Shown here: in pieces, positions 45,540 to 56,777 of the stretch
Layout of the letters: every line of letters begins with the position of its first letter
Position numbering within the stretch: position 1 is the stretch's first letter
Translations under genes and position numbers: made by a program
From: Agarophyton chilense
Lineage: Eukaryota; Rhodophyta; Florideophyceae; Gracilariales; Gracilariaceae
Reading direction: 5' to 3'
Length of the DNA stretch: 64,000 nucleotides
Assembly: GCA_030374765.1 (NCBI GenBank)
Contig: JARGXX010000002.1
Coordinates: 682,001 to 746,000, forward strand
The notes under the pieces: generated by a model
Told to the model about the DNA's origin: nothing
What the model saw: only the letters and a program-made list of their open reading frames with translations
The model's database searches: none

Positions 45540-46206
45540 GGTTTGGTCGACTGTGCCCCCAAGCCCTTTGGAGTGTTGGAAATAGTGGAAAACAAAAAGT
45601 GGATTTAAGCATGGGCACTTTTGGGCACCCTCCACGGAAAAACGCATATGCGCCTCATCTCAATCTCAACGTGAAACGGCCATCTGATTGGCTACTGCAA
45701 ATGCCCTCATGCAACGTGGTATGGACAAGTGGTCTGGTTCTAATGGGGCGTGTTGGGGCTTCGGCCCAAGTGGAGCGATTTGATTGGACGAGAGCGCTGA
45801 ATGAGCACGGGCTATGCAGTTGGAGAGAATGTGCGAATGTGGGCTGGATACGGGGTTTGGCCGTAACAGCCGAATCTGGGCTGCGCGGGGTGGTTGGCAC
45901 TGGCGCACCACTTTGGATGATTTTTTGAGTTTTTATTTGATATGCTTCATGTTTGAAATTGTTTTGGCGCGCAACTCCTCGTCGCACAGTGGCAAGGTGT
46001 GAGACGTGGGTGACCCGCTGACGGTCAGCACCGGCGGCGGAACTGCGTGCGAGGTAGATATAGTTTTCAATGACGGTCGCCAACGACCGAAGTAAATTGT
46101 CAAGGCTGACTACCTTCCTTTGTTTCTCTTCTTTTATTTTTCTCTTCTTCTCGTCTTTTCCCCCTCTTCTTCCTTTTCCTTTACCTAACCTGCGCTCACG
46201 TTGTGA
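45534..46206 (+). repeat. B5 3' LTR
   Basis: The LTR is 673 bp, TGTTGAGG to GTTGTGA, preceded by the AGTCGAGGAGGAG polypurine tract. Confidence 0.94.
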
Positions 46207-47907
46207 CAGAGGACCTACAATATCCGAGTGCACAATGTCACCAACCGCGGATGCATGTTCAAAGTGACCTGGGAACGGAAGCTTATGAGCCTTGCCAAGT
46301 CGACATGCTCGGCATACCTCCTCCATGTCACACAAGTGCGGCACTCCATCTGCGTACTTGTGTACATGTTGCAGATCACGTTGGTTGATGTGAGCCAGTC
46401 GTCGGTGCCACAGTTGAGTCTCCGTAGACTTTGTCGAAAGCGCAAGTTCCACACCAGCATGCCCTAAAGGTTGAGGCAGTGTGTACATGCGAGATACCTT
46501 GTCACGATCACCAATGCCCACCTCAAAACCATTTGACTCTAGCGTCAAACGTACACTATGACGACCGAAGAGCGACTCAATACCTTTGTCGGCCAAACAC
46601 CCGGTTGAAACCAAGTTGTATCCCAGAGCGGGGGTCAGTAGGGCATCACTCAGACGTATATTCGCATTGTCCAAAGGAATGATCACCTCTCCGCGTTGTT
46701 TAGATACAACAGATGTGTTATCGGCAAGCATCACTGTCCTTTCGTCGCAAGGTTCAAGTGAACCGGGCACGAACGCACAAACAGAATGGAAGCAATGTAC
46801 TGTCGCACCGCTGTCTGCGTAGGTACTCAGGTCATTTGGCGGAACTATAGTGGTCCTTTCCACAGTTGCACCAGCAATTTCGATTTTGCCAGACTTTCCA
46901 GAAGACTTGCTCGAGGCGCTTCTACCACTACTACCACCCATTCGCTTGGGTTGTGGCGACAGTTTATCGAGGATACTCTGCGGCAAGTGGTTGTCCGGGT
47001 TGTCCGGATTCATAAAGCAACGATCTTGTGTGTGTCCATCGCGATCACAGAAGTCGCAATGATGTCCATTGCTCGATCCAGAACGATCAAATGATGACGA
47101 TCTCAAGGCGGAAGCAAGTGCACGAGCAGTAGACTCAATGTCGGAGTGACCATCAGACTCCTCATCTTCGTTGTTTGCACTACTGCGGGTACGATTAGTC
47201 GATTCAGAATGTCGACCAGATTTTTTCCTGCCCTTCTTCTTGCGACGTGAACTACGTCCAGACGGCCTTGCAGACACCTGTTTCGCGTTGTATTCATCTA
47301 TGATGATCGTGGCCACGTAGTCCCATGTAAGCTCAGCGATATCCTTGGTTCGAAGAGCTGCAGCAGTAGACTCCAGTGTGCAATTGAGATCAATAGAAGC
47401 AAGTAACATGGGAGCTTTGTGCGACTCCGGTACTGCCGCATCCTTCCCCATGCGCTCTAACTGGGCAAATAACGCCGTGTACTGGTCCACATAGCCTGAC
47501 ATATTCTGACCATTGTATCCCATACGGAATAGTTGAGTCTGCACAGCAATTCTGGATACAGTACGATTGGACGCATACCGTGCATCAAGTAATGCGAGCA
47601 TGCGCGCCGGGTCGTCGTCGACATCCATGACCACACGAAGTGGTGCATCACCCAAGGCGCATATTATGATTCCACATGCCTTCTCGCGCTTGGCGACAAC
47701 TCGAGCGCTATCAATAGCGGTATCCGATGTTGCTTCAGTAGTTGCTGAATATCCAGAATCGGATTCCACAACGTTCCACACACCTTTAACACGGCATGCA
47801 GCACGAAGGCGATGGCACCATAGGGCATAATCATCACCACGCCTTCCATGAAAACGAGGGATTTTCATCCCGGTAGTACTTTCGGATTCCATTTCCGTGT
47901 CCGACAT
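46207..47907 (-). pseudogene. B6 gag-pol, Gag to early integrase
   Basis: Starts at ATG 47907 (MSDTEMESES). It holds Gag, the basic stretch, CCHC knuckle, DSG protease and the integrase zinc part to HSDIVGPL, then meets B5's LTR. The open frame goes on through that LTR to 45655, giving a 750-codon mixed frame whose tail is LTR sequence in antisense. That tail is not a real protein part. Confidence 0.9.
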
Positions 47908-48807
47908 ATTTCAGTCTGTTATCCACGAAGCAGATAGAACGGAACCAAACGAAATTAATTAGTAGAGGGAAGCAGAGTGAGGGACTCAATGCCTTGGGAA
48001 GTTTAAGAAAAAGGGCCACGAGTAGTGATGAATTCGTGGCCGAGCTTGCCCGAACGGAGTCTCCCAACTCAAACGTTCGACAGCGAGGACGACAGCGGAG
48101 ACTTTTGACGTAGCCTGCAACGCTCACTGAGACGCGTCTCGTACGCGATCACAAGCGGAGCTCGGGTGCTCCCACGCTTGGAGTATACTCACGGGCAGTG
48201 GCAGAAGGCGTACCCGGAACAGACAAACATCTCGACTTCGGGTTGAAACTTCTTGATTGAACCTACCGAGACTTGCTCGAGGTAGGCGGGCGCACTGGCG
48301 GGAGAAACTACCTCCGCTACCCTAAAGGATGATCCCCTGGACCCTGGTTACTCTCTCCAGGTGAGGTACGCTTTGATTACCTACCGAACTCTGCGCACTT
48401 CAGAGTCCGGCGCTTTTAGTCCCTACGAGGCGTCCCAAGGAGGGGTGTCGTCAAGATACACTTCCCCCAGTTGACCCAAGCTAGCCTCTTGCGGGAAAGT
48501 AGCGCGGTCGTGCGGTGTAGTACGGTTGCTCCTACACTTCCAAGCCCAATTCATCGACCTCCGTACTCTACGGACGGAGAGCAGGATTTGGCAGACTTCC
48601 CGGTCTCGTGCCAAGGGGGTACTAACAAACGCGATATGTTTTCGCCACCAAGGAGGAAGTCCGCAGGGTACACGCCTGTCGCAAAACAAAATAACTTCTT
48701 GAATCCAGATGAGCGTTAGTCGTAGATCGCGCACCTGTCGCAGTAGGGAATCTTCTTGAATCCAAATAAATGTTAGTAGAGCGTGACGTCTGCGAAGAGT
48801 CGACGCT
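47908..48807 (-). other. B6 leader
   Basis: About 0.9 kb, no credible gene. The folded block lies at 48286-48488. Confidence 0.8.
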
Positions 48808-48821
48808 CTGGGCCCATAACC
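48808..48821 (-). promoter_or_regulatory. B6 primer binding site, half-tRNA type
   Basis: CTGGGCCCATAACC on the plus strand, adjoining the LTR. Confidence 0.88.
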
Positions 48822-49478
48822 TCACAACGTGAGCGCAGGTTAGGTAAAGGAAAAGGAAGATGAGGGGGAAAAGACGAGAAGAAGAGAAACAAAGGAAGGT
48901 AGTCAGCCTTGACAATTTACTTCGATCGTTGGCGACCGTCATTGAAAACTATATCTACCTCGCACGCAGTTCCGCCGCCGGTGCTGACCGTCGGCGGGTC
49001 ACCCACGTGTCACACCTTGCCACTGTGCGACGAAGAGTTGCGCGCCAAAACAATTTCAAACATGAAGCATATCAAATAAAAACTCAAAAAATCATCCAAA
49101 GTGGTGCGCCAGTGCCAACCACCCCGCGCAGCCCAGATTCGGCTGTTACGGCCAAACCCGGTATCCAGCCCACATTCGCCCATTCTTTCCAACTGCATAG
49201 CCCGTGCTCATTCAGCGCTCTCGTCCAATCAAATCGCTCCACTTGGGCCGAAGCCCCAACACGCCCCATTAGAACCAGACCACTTGTCCATACCACGTTG
49301 CATAAGGGCATTTGCAGTAGCCAATCAGATGGCCGTTTCACGTTGAGATTGAGATGAGGCGCATATGCGTTTTTCCGCGGAGGGTGCCCAAAAGTGCCCA
49401 TGCTTAAATCCACTTTTTGTTTTCCACTATTTCCAACACTCCAAAGGGCTTGGGGGCACAGTCGACCAAACCTCAACA
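48822..49478 (-). repeat. B6 5' LTR
   Basis: About 657 bp, slightly shorter than the other B LTRs because of a small difference in the purine-rich U5 part. Its right end CCTCAACA abuts A7. Confidence 0.92.
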
Positions 49479-50388
49479 CACTGCACAGACTCACATACTC
49501 AGCTTCAGCACTAGACAGTGCAACCACTTCTTGCTGACGTGAACACAATGACACAGGACCTCCAGCCATCATGAACAAGTATCCACTGGTAGACTTGCGG
49601 TTTGCAAAATCGCCTGCCCAGTCAGAGTCCACGTAGCCGTGAAGTGCCAAATCGGTGTTTAAGTCGTAGGTGAGACCAAATGTACAAGTACCGTTGAGAT
49701 AGCGAAGCACACACTTGACTGCCCTCCAGTGAATCTCTCCAGGTTTCTCAACCTACTTGGCAAGTTTGGACACCGCGTATGAGAGATATCTGGACGAGTT
49801 CCTACAGACCAGTACATGAGACAGCCAGTTGCCTGACGGCACGGCACCTCTCTGAGTACATCCTGAATCGCAGACAGGTCCATGCCATCTTCCATTGGAG
49901 TGTCAACTGGTTTGGACTGGTGCGTGCCAAAACGTTCCAAGACCTTTTGTGTGTACGCAGACTGAGTCAGATACAACTCTCGCTTAACTCTGTCACGGTG
50001 GATCTCGAATCCGAGTACCATGCGAGCTTGTTCGAGGTCTTTCATGTGGAACCGAGACGACAGCTCTGCCTTTACACAATTCATTGTCTTCATGCTCGGA
50101 CTTGCAATAAGCAAGTCATCAACGTATAGAGCAATCAGAACAACGAATCCCAGTATCTTTCCGCTGTACACACACTCATCTGCGTCATTTGGCGTTAACT
50201 GCATCTCCTCAACAAGGAGCGAGTATATCTTTGCATGCCACTGTTTGGGTGCCTGTCGTAGCCCATGGATGGCTTTCTTCAAACGACACACCAGATCCTC
50301 GTTACCTTGCTGCACAAAACCTGTTGGCTACTCCATGTACACTGTCTCCTCAAGGTCACCGTTCAGAAAAGCTGTTTTCCCATCCATC
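49479..50388 (-). mobile_element. A7: older A-like element fragment
   Basis: This piece covers RNase H back into reverse transcriptase of an A-related element on the minus strand. It includes the YVDDLLIAS block and the KKAIHGLRQAPKQWH block. It is more diverged from A2-A5 than they are from each other and has about two or three breaks, so it is an older layer. It has neither LTR. Left neighbour is B6's LTR, right neighbour is an LTR piece starting TGTTGG. Confidence 0.85.
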
Positions 50389-50789
50389 TGTTGGATCTCG
50401 GATGAGTGATTAGTGCTGTCACTTTAATTGATGGAAAGGTAGGAAGAGTCTGTCTTATACACGTGTCCACATGCACTAGTTATACTACTGTGCAAAGTGT
50501 CCACGCTGTCGAATCTTATGTTGAACCCGTAGTACAGGCTGTATGGAATGTTCTCGAAGAACAGACATGCTGTCTTGTGAATTACAGAAGGCATGCAGTG
50601 CTTTGTTGGAACAGGATCATGCATGGAGGCGGATTACACTTAATATGTGCTGGCACATTGAATTTGTGCACACGTCAGTGTAACAGTGTATTTTGCACTG
50701 TTGTACCTTGCTGTAGTATGTTGACGTGAATTTGGGTTAGGGTTGAATGTCATGTTTGAATATGATTGGTAGTGTTGAATGTCCCCGGT
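50389..50789 (+). repeat. LTR piece E, A-like and diverged
   Basis: It starts TGTTGG at 50389 and shares with family A LTRs the blocks ACACGTGT, GGAGGCGGATT, TTGAATTTGTGCACACGTCAGTG and AATATGATTGGTAGT (parts of these). It lacks the last part of an LTR and stops where the facing LTR at 50790 starts. The conserved 60-bp U3 block is not seen. Confidence 0.65.
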
Positions 50790-51475
50790 GATGGAAAGGG
50801 AAAGGCTGAAGGAAATGTTGAGGGAATGAAAAGGAAGTTCGCCAGCTCTGGCTCGGATTTGCTTGGAGGCGCTCAATCTCTCACTTATGTACAACTCAAA
50901 AACGTCAGCCAACTAGACGCCAACCCAGACTAAACCCTAGACTACAAAGCAGAGACACCCAATGCTACCAATCGTATTCAAGCACGACATTAACCCTAGT
51001 CAAAGTTCATTGCAGCACACAACAAGGCAATACAACAGTGCACAGCACATCATTACACTGACGTGTGCACAAATTCAATATGCCAGCACACGCTTCTTGC
51101 AATCCGCCTCCATACGCGTTCACCTTCCAGCACAGTACACCAAGTCTTCTGTGATACACATGACACGCTCTTCTCCAAGTACATTCGTTACACCTTGTGA
51201 GACGTGTACATAGTACACCAGCTGGACATCCTGAACAGCGTGCACAATAGTACAAGTAGATCACGTACACACGTGTACTCCAGAAAACCCAACAGTGCCA
51301 TACCACTTGTACACACCACATTGAAGGTGCGTATTTGCAGTAGCCAATCATAGCCCGAGTTCACGTTGAGATCCGACTGACACGCATATGCGCTTTTCCA
51401 GAGGCACCCTCCAAAACAGCCCATGCTCTCCTGCACATTTTGTTTTCAGTGATAGCATAGGCAATTGCACCAACA
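50790..51475 (-). repeat. Solo-looking C-type LTR
   Basis: About 686 bp, TGATGG on the left to CCAACA on the right on the plus strand. It is closest to the C LTR at 61891-62581 (TGTTGGTGCAA start) and not to the A LTRs. Neither a primer site nor a polypurine tract adjoins it, and I see no matching 5-bp flanks, so it is a solo LTR or a rearranged end. Confidence 0.75.
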
Positions 51476-54400
51476 ATTATTGGTCTCACACTCAGTGATG
51501 AGCATTTAGATCATGTGCGGGACGCCGACAACGCTGCCGATGTGTGGAAAGCCATTTGCGATGTGTTCCAACGTAAGACCCTGCTCAACAAAATCAACGC
51601 TCGACAGTCCTTCTACTCTGCCAAGATGCGTGAAGATGAGAAAATGCTACAGTTCATCAACCGTGTACGTTATCTGGAATCGGACCTGAAGTGTATGGAC
51701 GTTGTTGTTGAGGAGGAGGACATTGCTATGGCCATCCTATGCGGACTTCCGGAAAGATTCGAGCACCTCATCGTGGCAATTGATACCACGATTGGCGATT
51801 GTCAACTCACGCTAGAGTTTGTGCAGAGTCGTTTGCTGCAAGAAGAGCAGCGAATGAACGATCGTGCCAAAGAGGAGTCCGGAAGTGAGACAGCTTTGGT
51901 TGGCAGGTAGTCGCGATGGAAGAACATCGAGTGTCATTATTGTCATAAGAAAGGTCATATCCAAAGAAACTGTTTCAAAAAGCAACGTGATGAGGCTAAC
52001 AACGCTCAGGAGGCTGCTGCTCACCCAAGTGTACAACATGCTTACCGCGAAGAGCATGGTTTGGGTGATAGCGACACTGAGTACGTTTGCCTCGTTGCCA
52101 GCGGAACCTCTAAGGCCACCAACAGTGACTGGATTGTGGACTCTGGAGCTACTGCACACATGACTTATGACGACTCCATGTTCCAATTGTATGAAAGCAA
52201 GGTGTCCCCTGGTGTGAGTATCGGCAACGATTCCAAGTTAGAGTCTCATGGCCGAGGTTGTGTTGAACTGGATCTGACTGTTGAGGGGTTCTCGCGCAAG
52301 TGCAAGCTGAACAAGGTAGTGCACGTGCCAAGCCTGCGGTACCACCTGCTGTCGGTATCTGCAATTTGGTACTTGGATGCTACTGTTGTTTTCGACAAGC
52401 ACAAGGTGTGCGTGTACAAGGGCTGTACTCTGATTGCCCAAGGACGCCGCGTCAATGTACTACCTCTGCACTGCAGTGTCACAACTTGGTGATGTAAACA
52501 GTGCACTTGTGTCGGACCTGTCAATATGGCATACTCGCATGGCTCACGTGAATGTAGATGGAATCAAGCAAATGGCTCGCAATGGCGTTGTGTCAGGGCT
52601 GAATGTGGATGTAACGAAGAAGCTTTACGTTTGTGACTCATGTGTTGTAGGCAAGTCTACCCGCGCTGCTACTCCAAATCAAGGGGGGGAGCGCGCAACC
52701 ATGCTGTCGGACCTCGTTCACTCGGACATATGTGGTCCAGTGGAGTTTGGTTCCTTTGGAGGCCCGCGCTACTTTATCACATTCATCGACGATCACAGTC
52801 GGTACTGCTTCCTGTACATGCTCAAGACCAAAGATGAGGTGTTCCAAATGTTCGTGAAGTGGCTCAAGTTTGTTCAAAACCAAACTGGTACACAAGTCAA
52901 AACCACCGCTGCCCGTGACTGCGTACTTCGTGCGCTACAAACGGACACTGGTGGTGAGTACCTTTCCAAGAAGTTTGCAAAAGAACTTGAGTCAGATGGT
53001 ATTGAACATCAGCGAACTGTGCCTTACAATCCGCAGCAGAACGGGCTGGCCGAAAGGTTAAACCGCTCACTCATGGATCTGGTCAGGTCAATGCTTTGTC
53101 ATAAGAAACTCCCCAAAAGCTTCTGGGCAGAAGCACTGAATGTTGCGGGGTGTGTGCGCAACCGAGGTCCATGCAAGGCATTGCCAAGTACCGTGACACC
53201 ATATGAATTGTGGCATGGACACAAGCCTAATGTGAGCAATATGCGTGTGTTTGGGAGCAAGTGCTGGTACAAGGTGGTAGATCATAAGCTGAAGAAGCTG
53301 GAGAACCTTGCCGTTGAGGCAATCTTCATTGGGTACACTGCTGGATCCCATGGCTACAAGCTGTGGGATGAGCACAAGAGAAAGGTGGTAGTGTCGAGAG
53401 ATGTGAAGTTTGATGAACGCAATGACTTAGATGAGAATACTAATCAATGTGATGAGAACTATACAGAGATTGAAATTTCGGTGAAGTCGAAATCTGACCA
53501 AACTTCCGCCTCTCAACCACCAGTTGAACCCAATAATCAAGATCCTGGCACGATCACACCTCCGGATGAAGTACCAGAAAGTTGTGCTGATGAATCCACC
53601 GATGTTCCACAAGATGCTCCTGAGGTGCCACAGCCAGTGCCATTGCGTAGGTCTACTCGTTCGCGAAAGCCGACTTCGTCCTGGTGGGGCCCAACTGCTT
53701 TACTCACGGCAAGTGATGACACTCCTAGCTCGTGTAGTGATGCAGTGTCACCTCCTGATTGCAATTCGTGGATCAAGGCGATGGACAGCGAGTATGAGTC
53801 GTTAACGGAGCATGACACATGGGACTTAGTGCTTAGGCCAGCAGACAGCAACGTGATATCATCCAAGTGGGTATTTATGCAGAAGTATGAGGCAGGTGCT
53901 GACTGTGAGCCGACAGTTCGGTACAAGGCTCGTCTGGTTGCTCGTGGTTTCCTACAGATTGAGGGCGTCGACTTTTCCGAGACGTATGCGCCAGTGGTGA
54001 AGTTGACATCGGTGAGGATGATTCTTTCGCTTGTGGCAGTGCAAGATGATCACCTACACCAGATGGATGTGAAGATTGCATTCTTGAACGGAGACCTCGA
54101 CGAGACTGTGTACATGGAGCAACCGGACGGATTCATTAAACCCGGCAACGAGGACTTGGTGTGCAAACTGAAGAAAGCTCTTTATGGGCTACGACAGGCA
54201 CCAAGGCAGTGGCACGAAAAGATATATGCGTTTCTTGTTGGGGAGATGGGTCTCAAGCCGAACGCCGCAGACGAGTGTGTTTACACCGGAGTGGAGCTGG
54301 GAGTCATGGTAATCATTTCTCTGTATGTGGACGACCTGCTTATTGCAAGTCCGAATATGGATGCGATTAAGCACGTGGAAAGTGAGTTGGAAAACCGTTT

Positions 54401-55191
54401 CCCCATAAAGGACCTAAATGAGGCTCGCATGGTTCTCGGTTTTGAGATTCACCATGAGCGAGCCAAGAAAAAGCTGTTCCTGATGCAGTCAGCGTACACG
54501 CACAAGGTCCTGGAACGATTTGGCATGTGCCAGCCAAAGCCCGTGGACACTCCCATTTACTCCGGTTTGGACCTTACTCAGATTGAGAAACAGTTGACCA
54601 GCATACCATACAGTCAAGCGAATGGATGCTTGACGTATCTCTCTGTGGTGAATCGACCGGACATTTTATTTGCAGTGTCCAAGTTAGCAAATTTTGTCGA
54701 GAAACCTCGAGAGACTCATTGGAAGGCAGTCAAGCGCGTTCTGAGGTACCTCAATGGCACTCGATTGTTCGGACTCACATATGGCTCACGCACGAATACT
54801 CAGCTGTACGGATACGTTTACTCGGACTGGGCTAGTGACACTTCCTCTCGCAAATCCACTAGTGGATTTGTGTTTATGATGTGTGGTGCTCCGGTGTCTT
54901 GGAGCTCTCGCCAACAGGAAGTGGTTCCGCGGTCCAGTGCTGAAGCTGAGTATGTGAGTCTGTGCACTGGGACGAGGGAGGCGATCTGGCTGAGGCGATT
55001 GTGGAATGGCATCGGCAACGCAAGTGTTCTGCAGGTGGAAAAGTCCGTAAAGCTCTTGGTAGAACCCACGACTGTGTATGTCGACAATCAGGGTTTCATA
55101 GACCTCGCCCGAAATGGAGTTGTGAACAAGAGAACCAAACATATTGACTTTCGCTCTCACTTCACGCGAGAGGCTGTACAGGACAAGTCCA
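51476..55191 (+). pseudogene. C gag-pol remnant, Gag to RNase H
   Basis: This is homologous to family A Pol along its length, at clearly lower identity. Visible are Gag (from the residues matching about 65 of A2), a CHYCHKKGHIQRNC knuckle near 51932-51973, DSG protease near 52138-52150, integrase blocks HSDICGPV and NGLAERLNRSL, a hinge quite different from family A, reverse transcriptase with YVDDLLIAS near 54325-54350, and RNase H to the B8 junction. Several breaks are present. The frame at its end runs on into B8's LTR, which is a junction product. It is a fossil. Confidence 0.88.
55187..55191. repeat. Target site duplication GTCCA, left of B8
   Basis: GTCCA lies directly before the B8 5' LTR and again directly after its 3' LTR (61747-61751). 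Element C's RNase H reads across the two flanks. Confidence 0.95.
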
Positions 55192-55864
55192 TGTTGAGGT
55201 TTGGTCGACTGTGCCCCCAAGCCCTTTGGAGTGTTGGAAATAGTGGAAAACAAAAAGTGGATTTAAGCATGGGCACTTTTGGGCACCCTCCGCGGAAAAA
55301 CGCATATGCGCCTCATCTCAATCTCAACGTGAAACGGCCATCTGATTGGCTACTGCAAATGCCCTCATGCAACGTGGTATGGACAAGTGGTCTGGTTCTA
55401 ATGGGGCGTGTTGGGGCTTCGGCCCAAGTGGAGCGATTTGATTGGACGAGAGCGCTGAATGAGCACGGGCTATGCAGTTGGAGAGAATGTGCGAATGTGG
55501 GCTGGATACGGGGTTTGGCCGTAACAGCCGAATCTGGGCTGCGCGGGGTGGTTGGCACTGGCGCACCACTTTGGATGTTTTTTTGAGTTTTTATTTGGTA
55601 TGCTTCATGTTTGAAATTGTTTTGGCGCGCAACTCCTCGTCGCACAGTGGCAAGGTGTGAGACGTGGGTGACCCGCCGACGGTCAGCACCGGCGGCGGAA
55701 GTGCGTGCGCGGTAGATATAGTTTTCAATGACGGTCGCCAACGATCGAAGTAAATTGTCAAGGCTGACTACCTTCCTTTGTTTCTCTTCTTTTATTTTTC
55801 TCTTCTTCTCGTCTTTTCCCCCTCTTCTTTCTTTTTCTTTACCTAACCTGCGCTCACGTTGTGA
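55192..55864 (+). repeat. B8 5' LTR
   Basis: The LTR is 673 bp, TGTTGAGG to GTTGTGA, fixed by the target duplication. The conserved U3 block is at 55301-55360. The last 100 bp are strongly pyrimidine-rich on the plus strand. Confidence 0.96.
55301..55360 (+). promoter_or_regulatory. Conserved 60-bp U3 block, family B form
   Basis: It starts with the palindrome CGCATATGCG, has CTCAACGTGAA in the middle and ends in GATTGGCTACTGCAAAT. The same parts with the same total span occur at 1324-1383 (A), 61974-62033 (C) and 63671-63730 (D, minus). ATTGG is an inverted CCAAT box. It is probably an enhancer or promoter element. Confidence 0.65.
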
Positions 55865-55878
55865 GGTTATGGGCCCAG
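55865..55878 (+). promoter_or_regulatory. B8 primer binding site, half-tRNA type
   Basis: GGTTATGGGCCCAG directly follows the LTR, identical to that of family A although the LTRs otherwise differ. Confidence 0.9.
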
Positions 55879-56777
55879 AGCGTCGACTCTTCGCAGACGT
55901 CACGCTCTACTAACATTTATTTGGATTCAAGAAGATTCCCTACTGCGACAGGTGCGCGATCTACGACTAACGCTCATCTGGATTCAAGAAGTTATTTTGT
56001 TTTGCGACAGGCGTGTACCCTGCGGACTTCCTCCTTGGTGGCGAAAACATATCGCGTTTGTTAGTACCCCCTTGGCACGAGACCGGGAAGTCTGCCAAAT
56101 CCTGCTCTCCGTCCGTAGAGTACGGAGGTCGATGAATTGGGCTTGGAAGTGTAGGAGCAACCGTACTACACCGCACGACCGCGCTACTTTCCCGCAAGAG
56201 GCTAGCTTGGGTCAACTGGGGGAAGTGTATCTTGACGACACCCCTCCTTGGGACGCCTCGTAGGGACTAAAAGCGCCGGACTCTGAAGTGCGCAGAGTTC
56301 GGTAGGTAATCAAAGCGTACCTCACCTGGAGAGAGTAACCAGGGTCCAGGGGATCATCCTTTAGGGTAGCGGAGGTAGTTTCTCCCGCCAGTACGCCCGC
56401 CTACCTCGAGCAAGTCTCGGTAGGTTCAATCAAGAAGTTTCAACCCGAAGTCGAGAAGTTTGTCTGTTCCGGGTACGCCTTCTGCCACTGCCCGTGAGTA
56501 TACTCCAAGCGTGGGAGCACCCGAGCTCCGCTTGTGATCGCGTACGAGACGCGTCTCGGTGAGCGTTGCAGGCTACGTCAAAAGTCTCCGCTGTCGTCCT
56601 CGCTGGGGAACGTTTGAGTTGGGATACTCCGTTCGGGCAAGCTCGGCGACGAATTCATCACTGCTCGTGGCCGTTTTCTTAAACTTCCCAAGGCATTGAG
56701 TCCCTCACTCTGCTTCCCTCTACTCATTAATTTCGTTTGGTTCCGTTGTATCTGCTTCGTGGAGAACAGACTGAAAT
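55879..56777 (+). other. B8 leader
   Basis: About 0.9 kb between primer site and Gag ATG, no credible gene. It contains the folded block at 56198-56428. Confidence 0.82.
56198..56428 (+). promoter_or_regulatory. Conserved folded leader RNA block, family B form
   Basis: GAGGC (56198-56202) can pair with GCCTC (56255-56259), enclosing GGGTCAACT and a GGGG-GTGT/ACAC-CCC hairpin. Next come CCGGACTCTG with CAGAGTTCGG, a GGTAGGTA hairpin, CTGGA with TCCAG, CCTTTAGGG, a GGAG/CTCC hairpin and GCCAGTACGCCCGC ending at 56400. A CCTACC/GGTAGG hairpin follows. The family A counterpart has the same order and almost the same length (203 against 204 nt). Confidence 0.6.

Larger units (their letters stand above)
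45289..46206 (+). mobile_element. B5: 3' end of a family B element
   Basis: This plus-strand piece has the last 250 bp of Pol and a 3' LTR (45534-46206). It could be the far side of B4, with the A3-A5 chain and a deletion between them. The outer flank at 46207 (CAGAG) is B6 integrase sequence, so B5's element was inserted into B6. Confidence 0.9.
46207..49478 (-). mobile_element. B6: 5' half of a family B element
   Basis: Read on the minus strand: 5' LTR 48822-49478, primer site, leader, gag, protease and the start of integrase, ending where B5's 3' LTR was inserted. The 3' half would lie to the left, outside the window or lost. The outer flank at 49479 (CACTG) is A-like RNase H sequence. 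Confidence 0.92.

Noticed and set aside
45655-47907. A 750-codon open frame that looks like a Gag-protease-integrase fusion with a new C-terminal domain
   Set aside because: The new domain is the B5 LTR read in antisense. It is a junction product of one element inserted into another.
52434-55586. A 1050-codon open frame with an unusual C-terminus
   Set aside because: The C-terminus is B8 LTR sequence beyond the target duplication.
56191-56270. Resemblance of the leader block to part of hepatitis C-like IRES domain III (GCAAGA-GCTAG, GGGTC, CTCGTAG)
   Set aside because: The shared words are short, and the known arrangement of that IRES cannot be shown. It is kept only as a general possibility of translation control.
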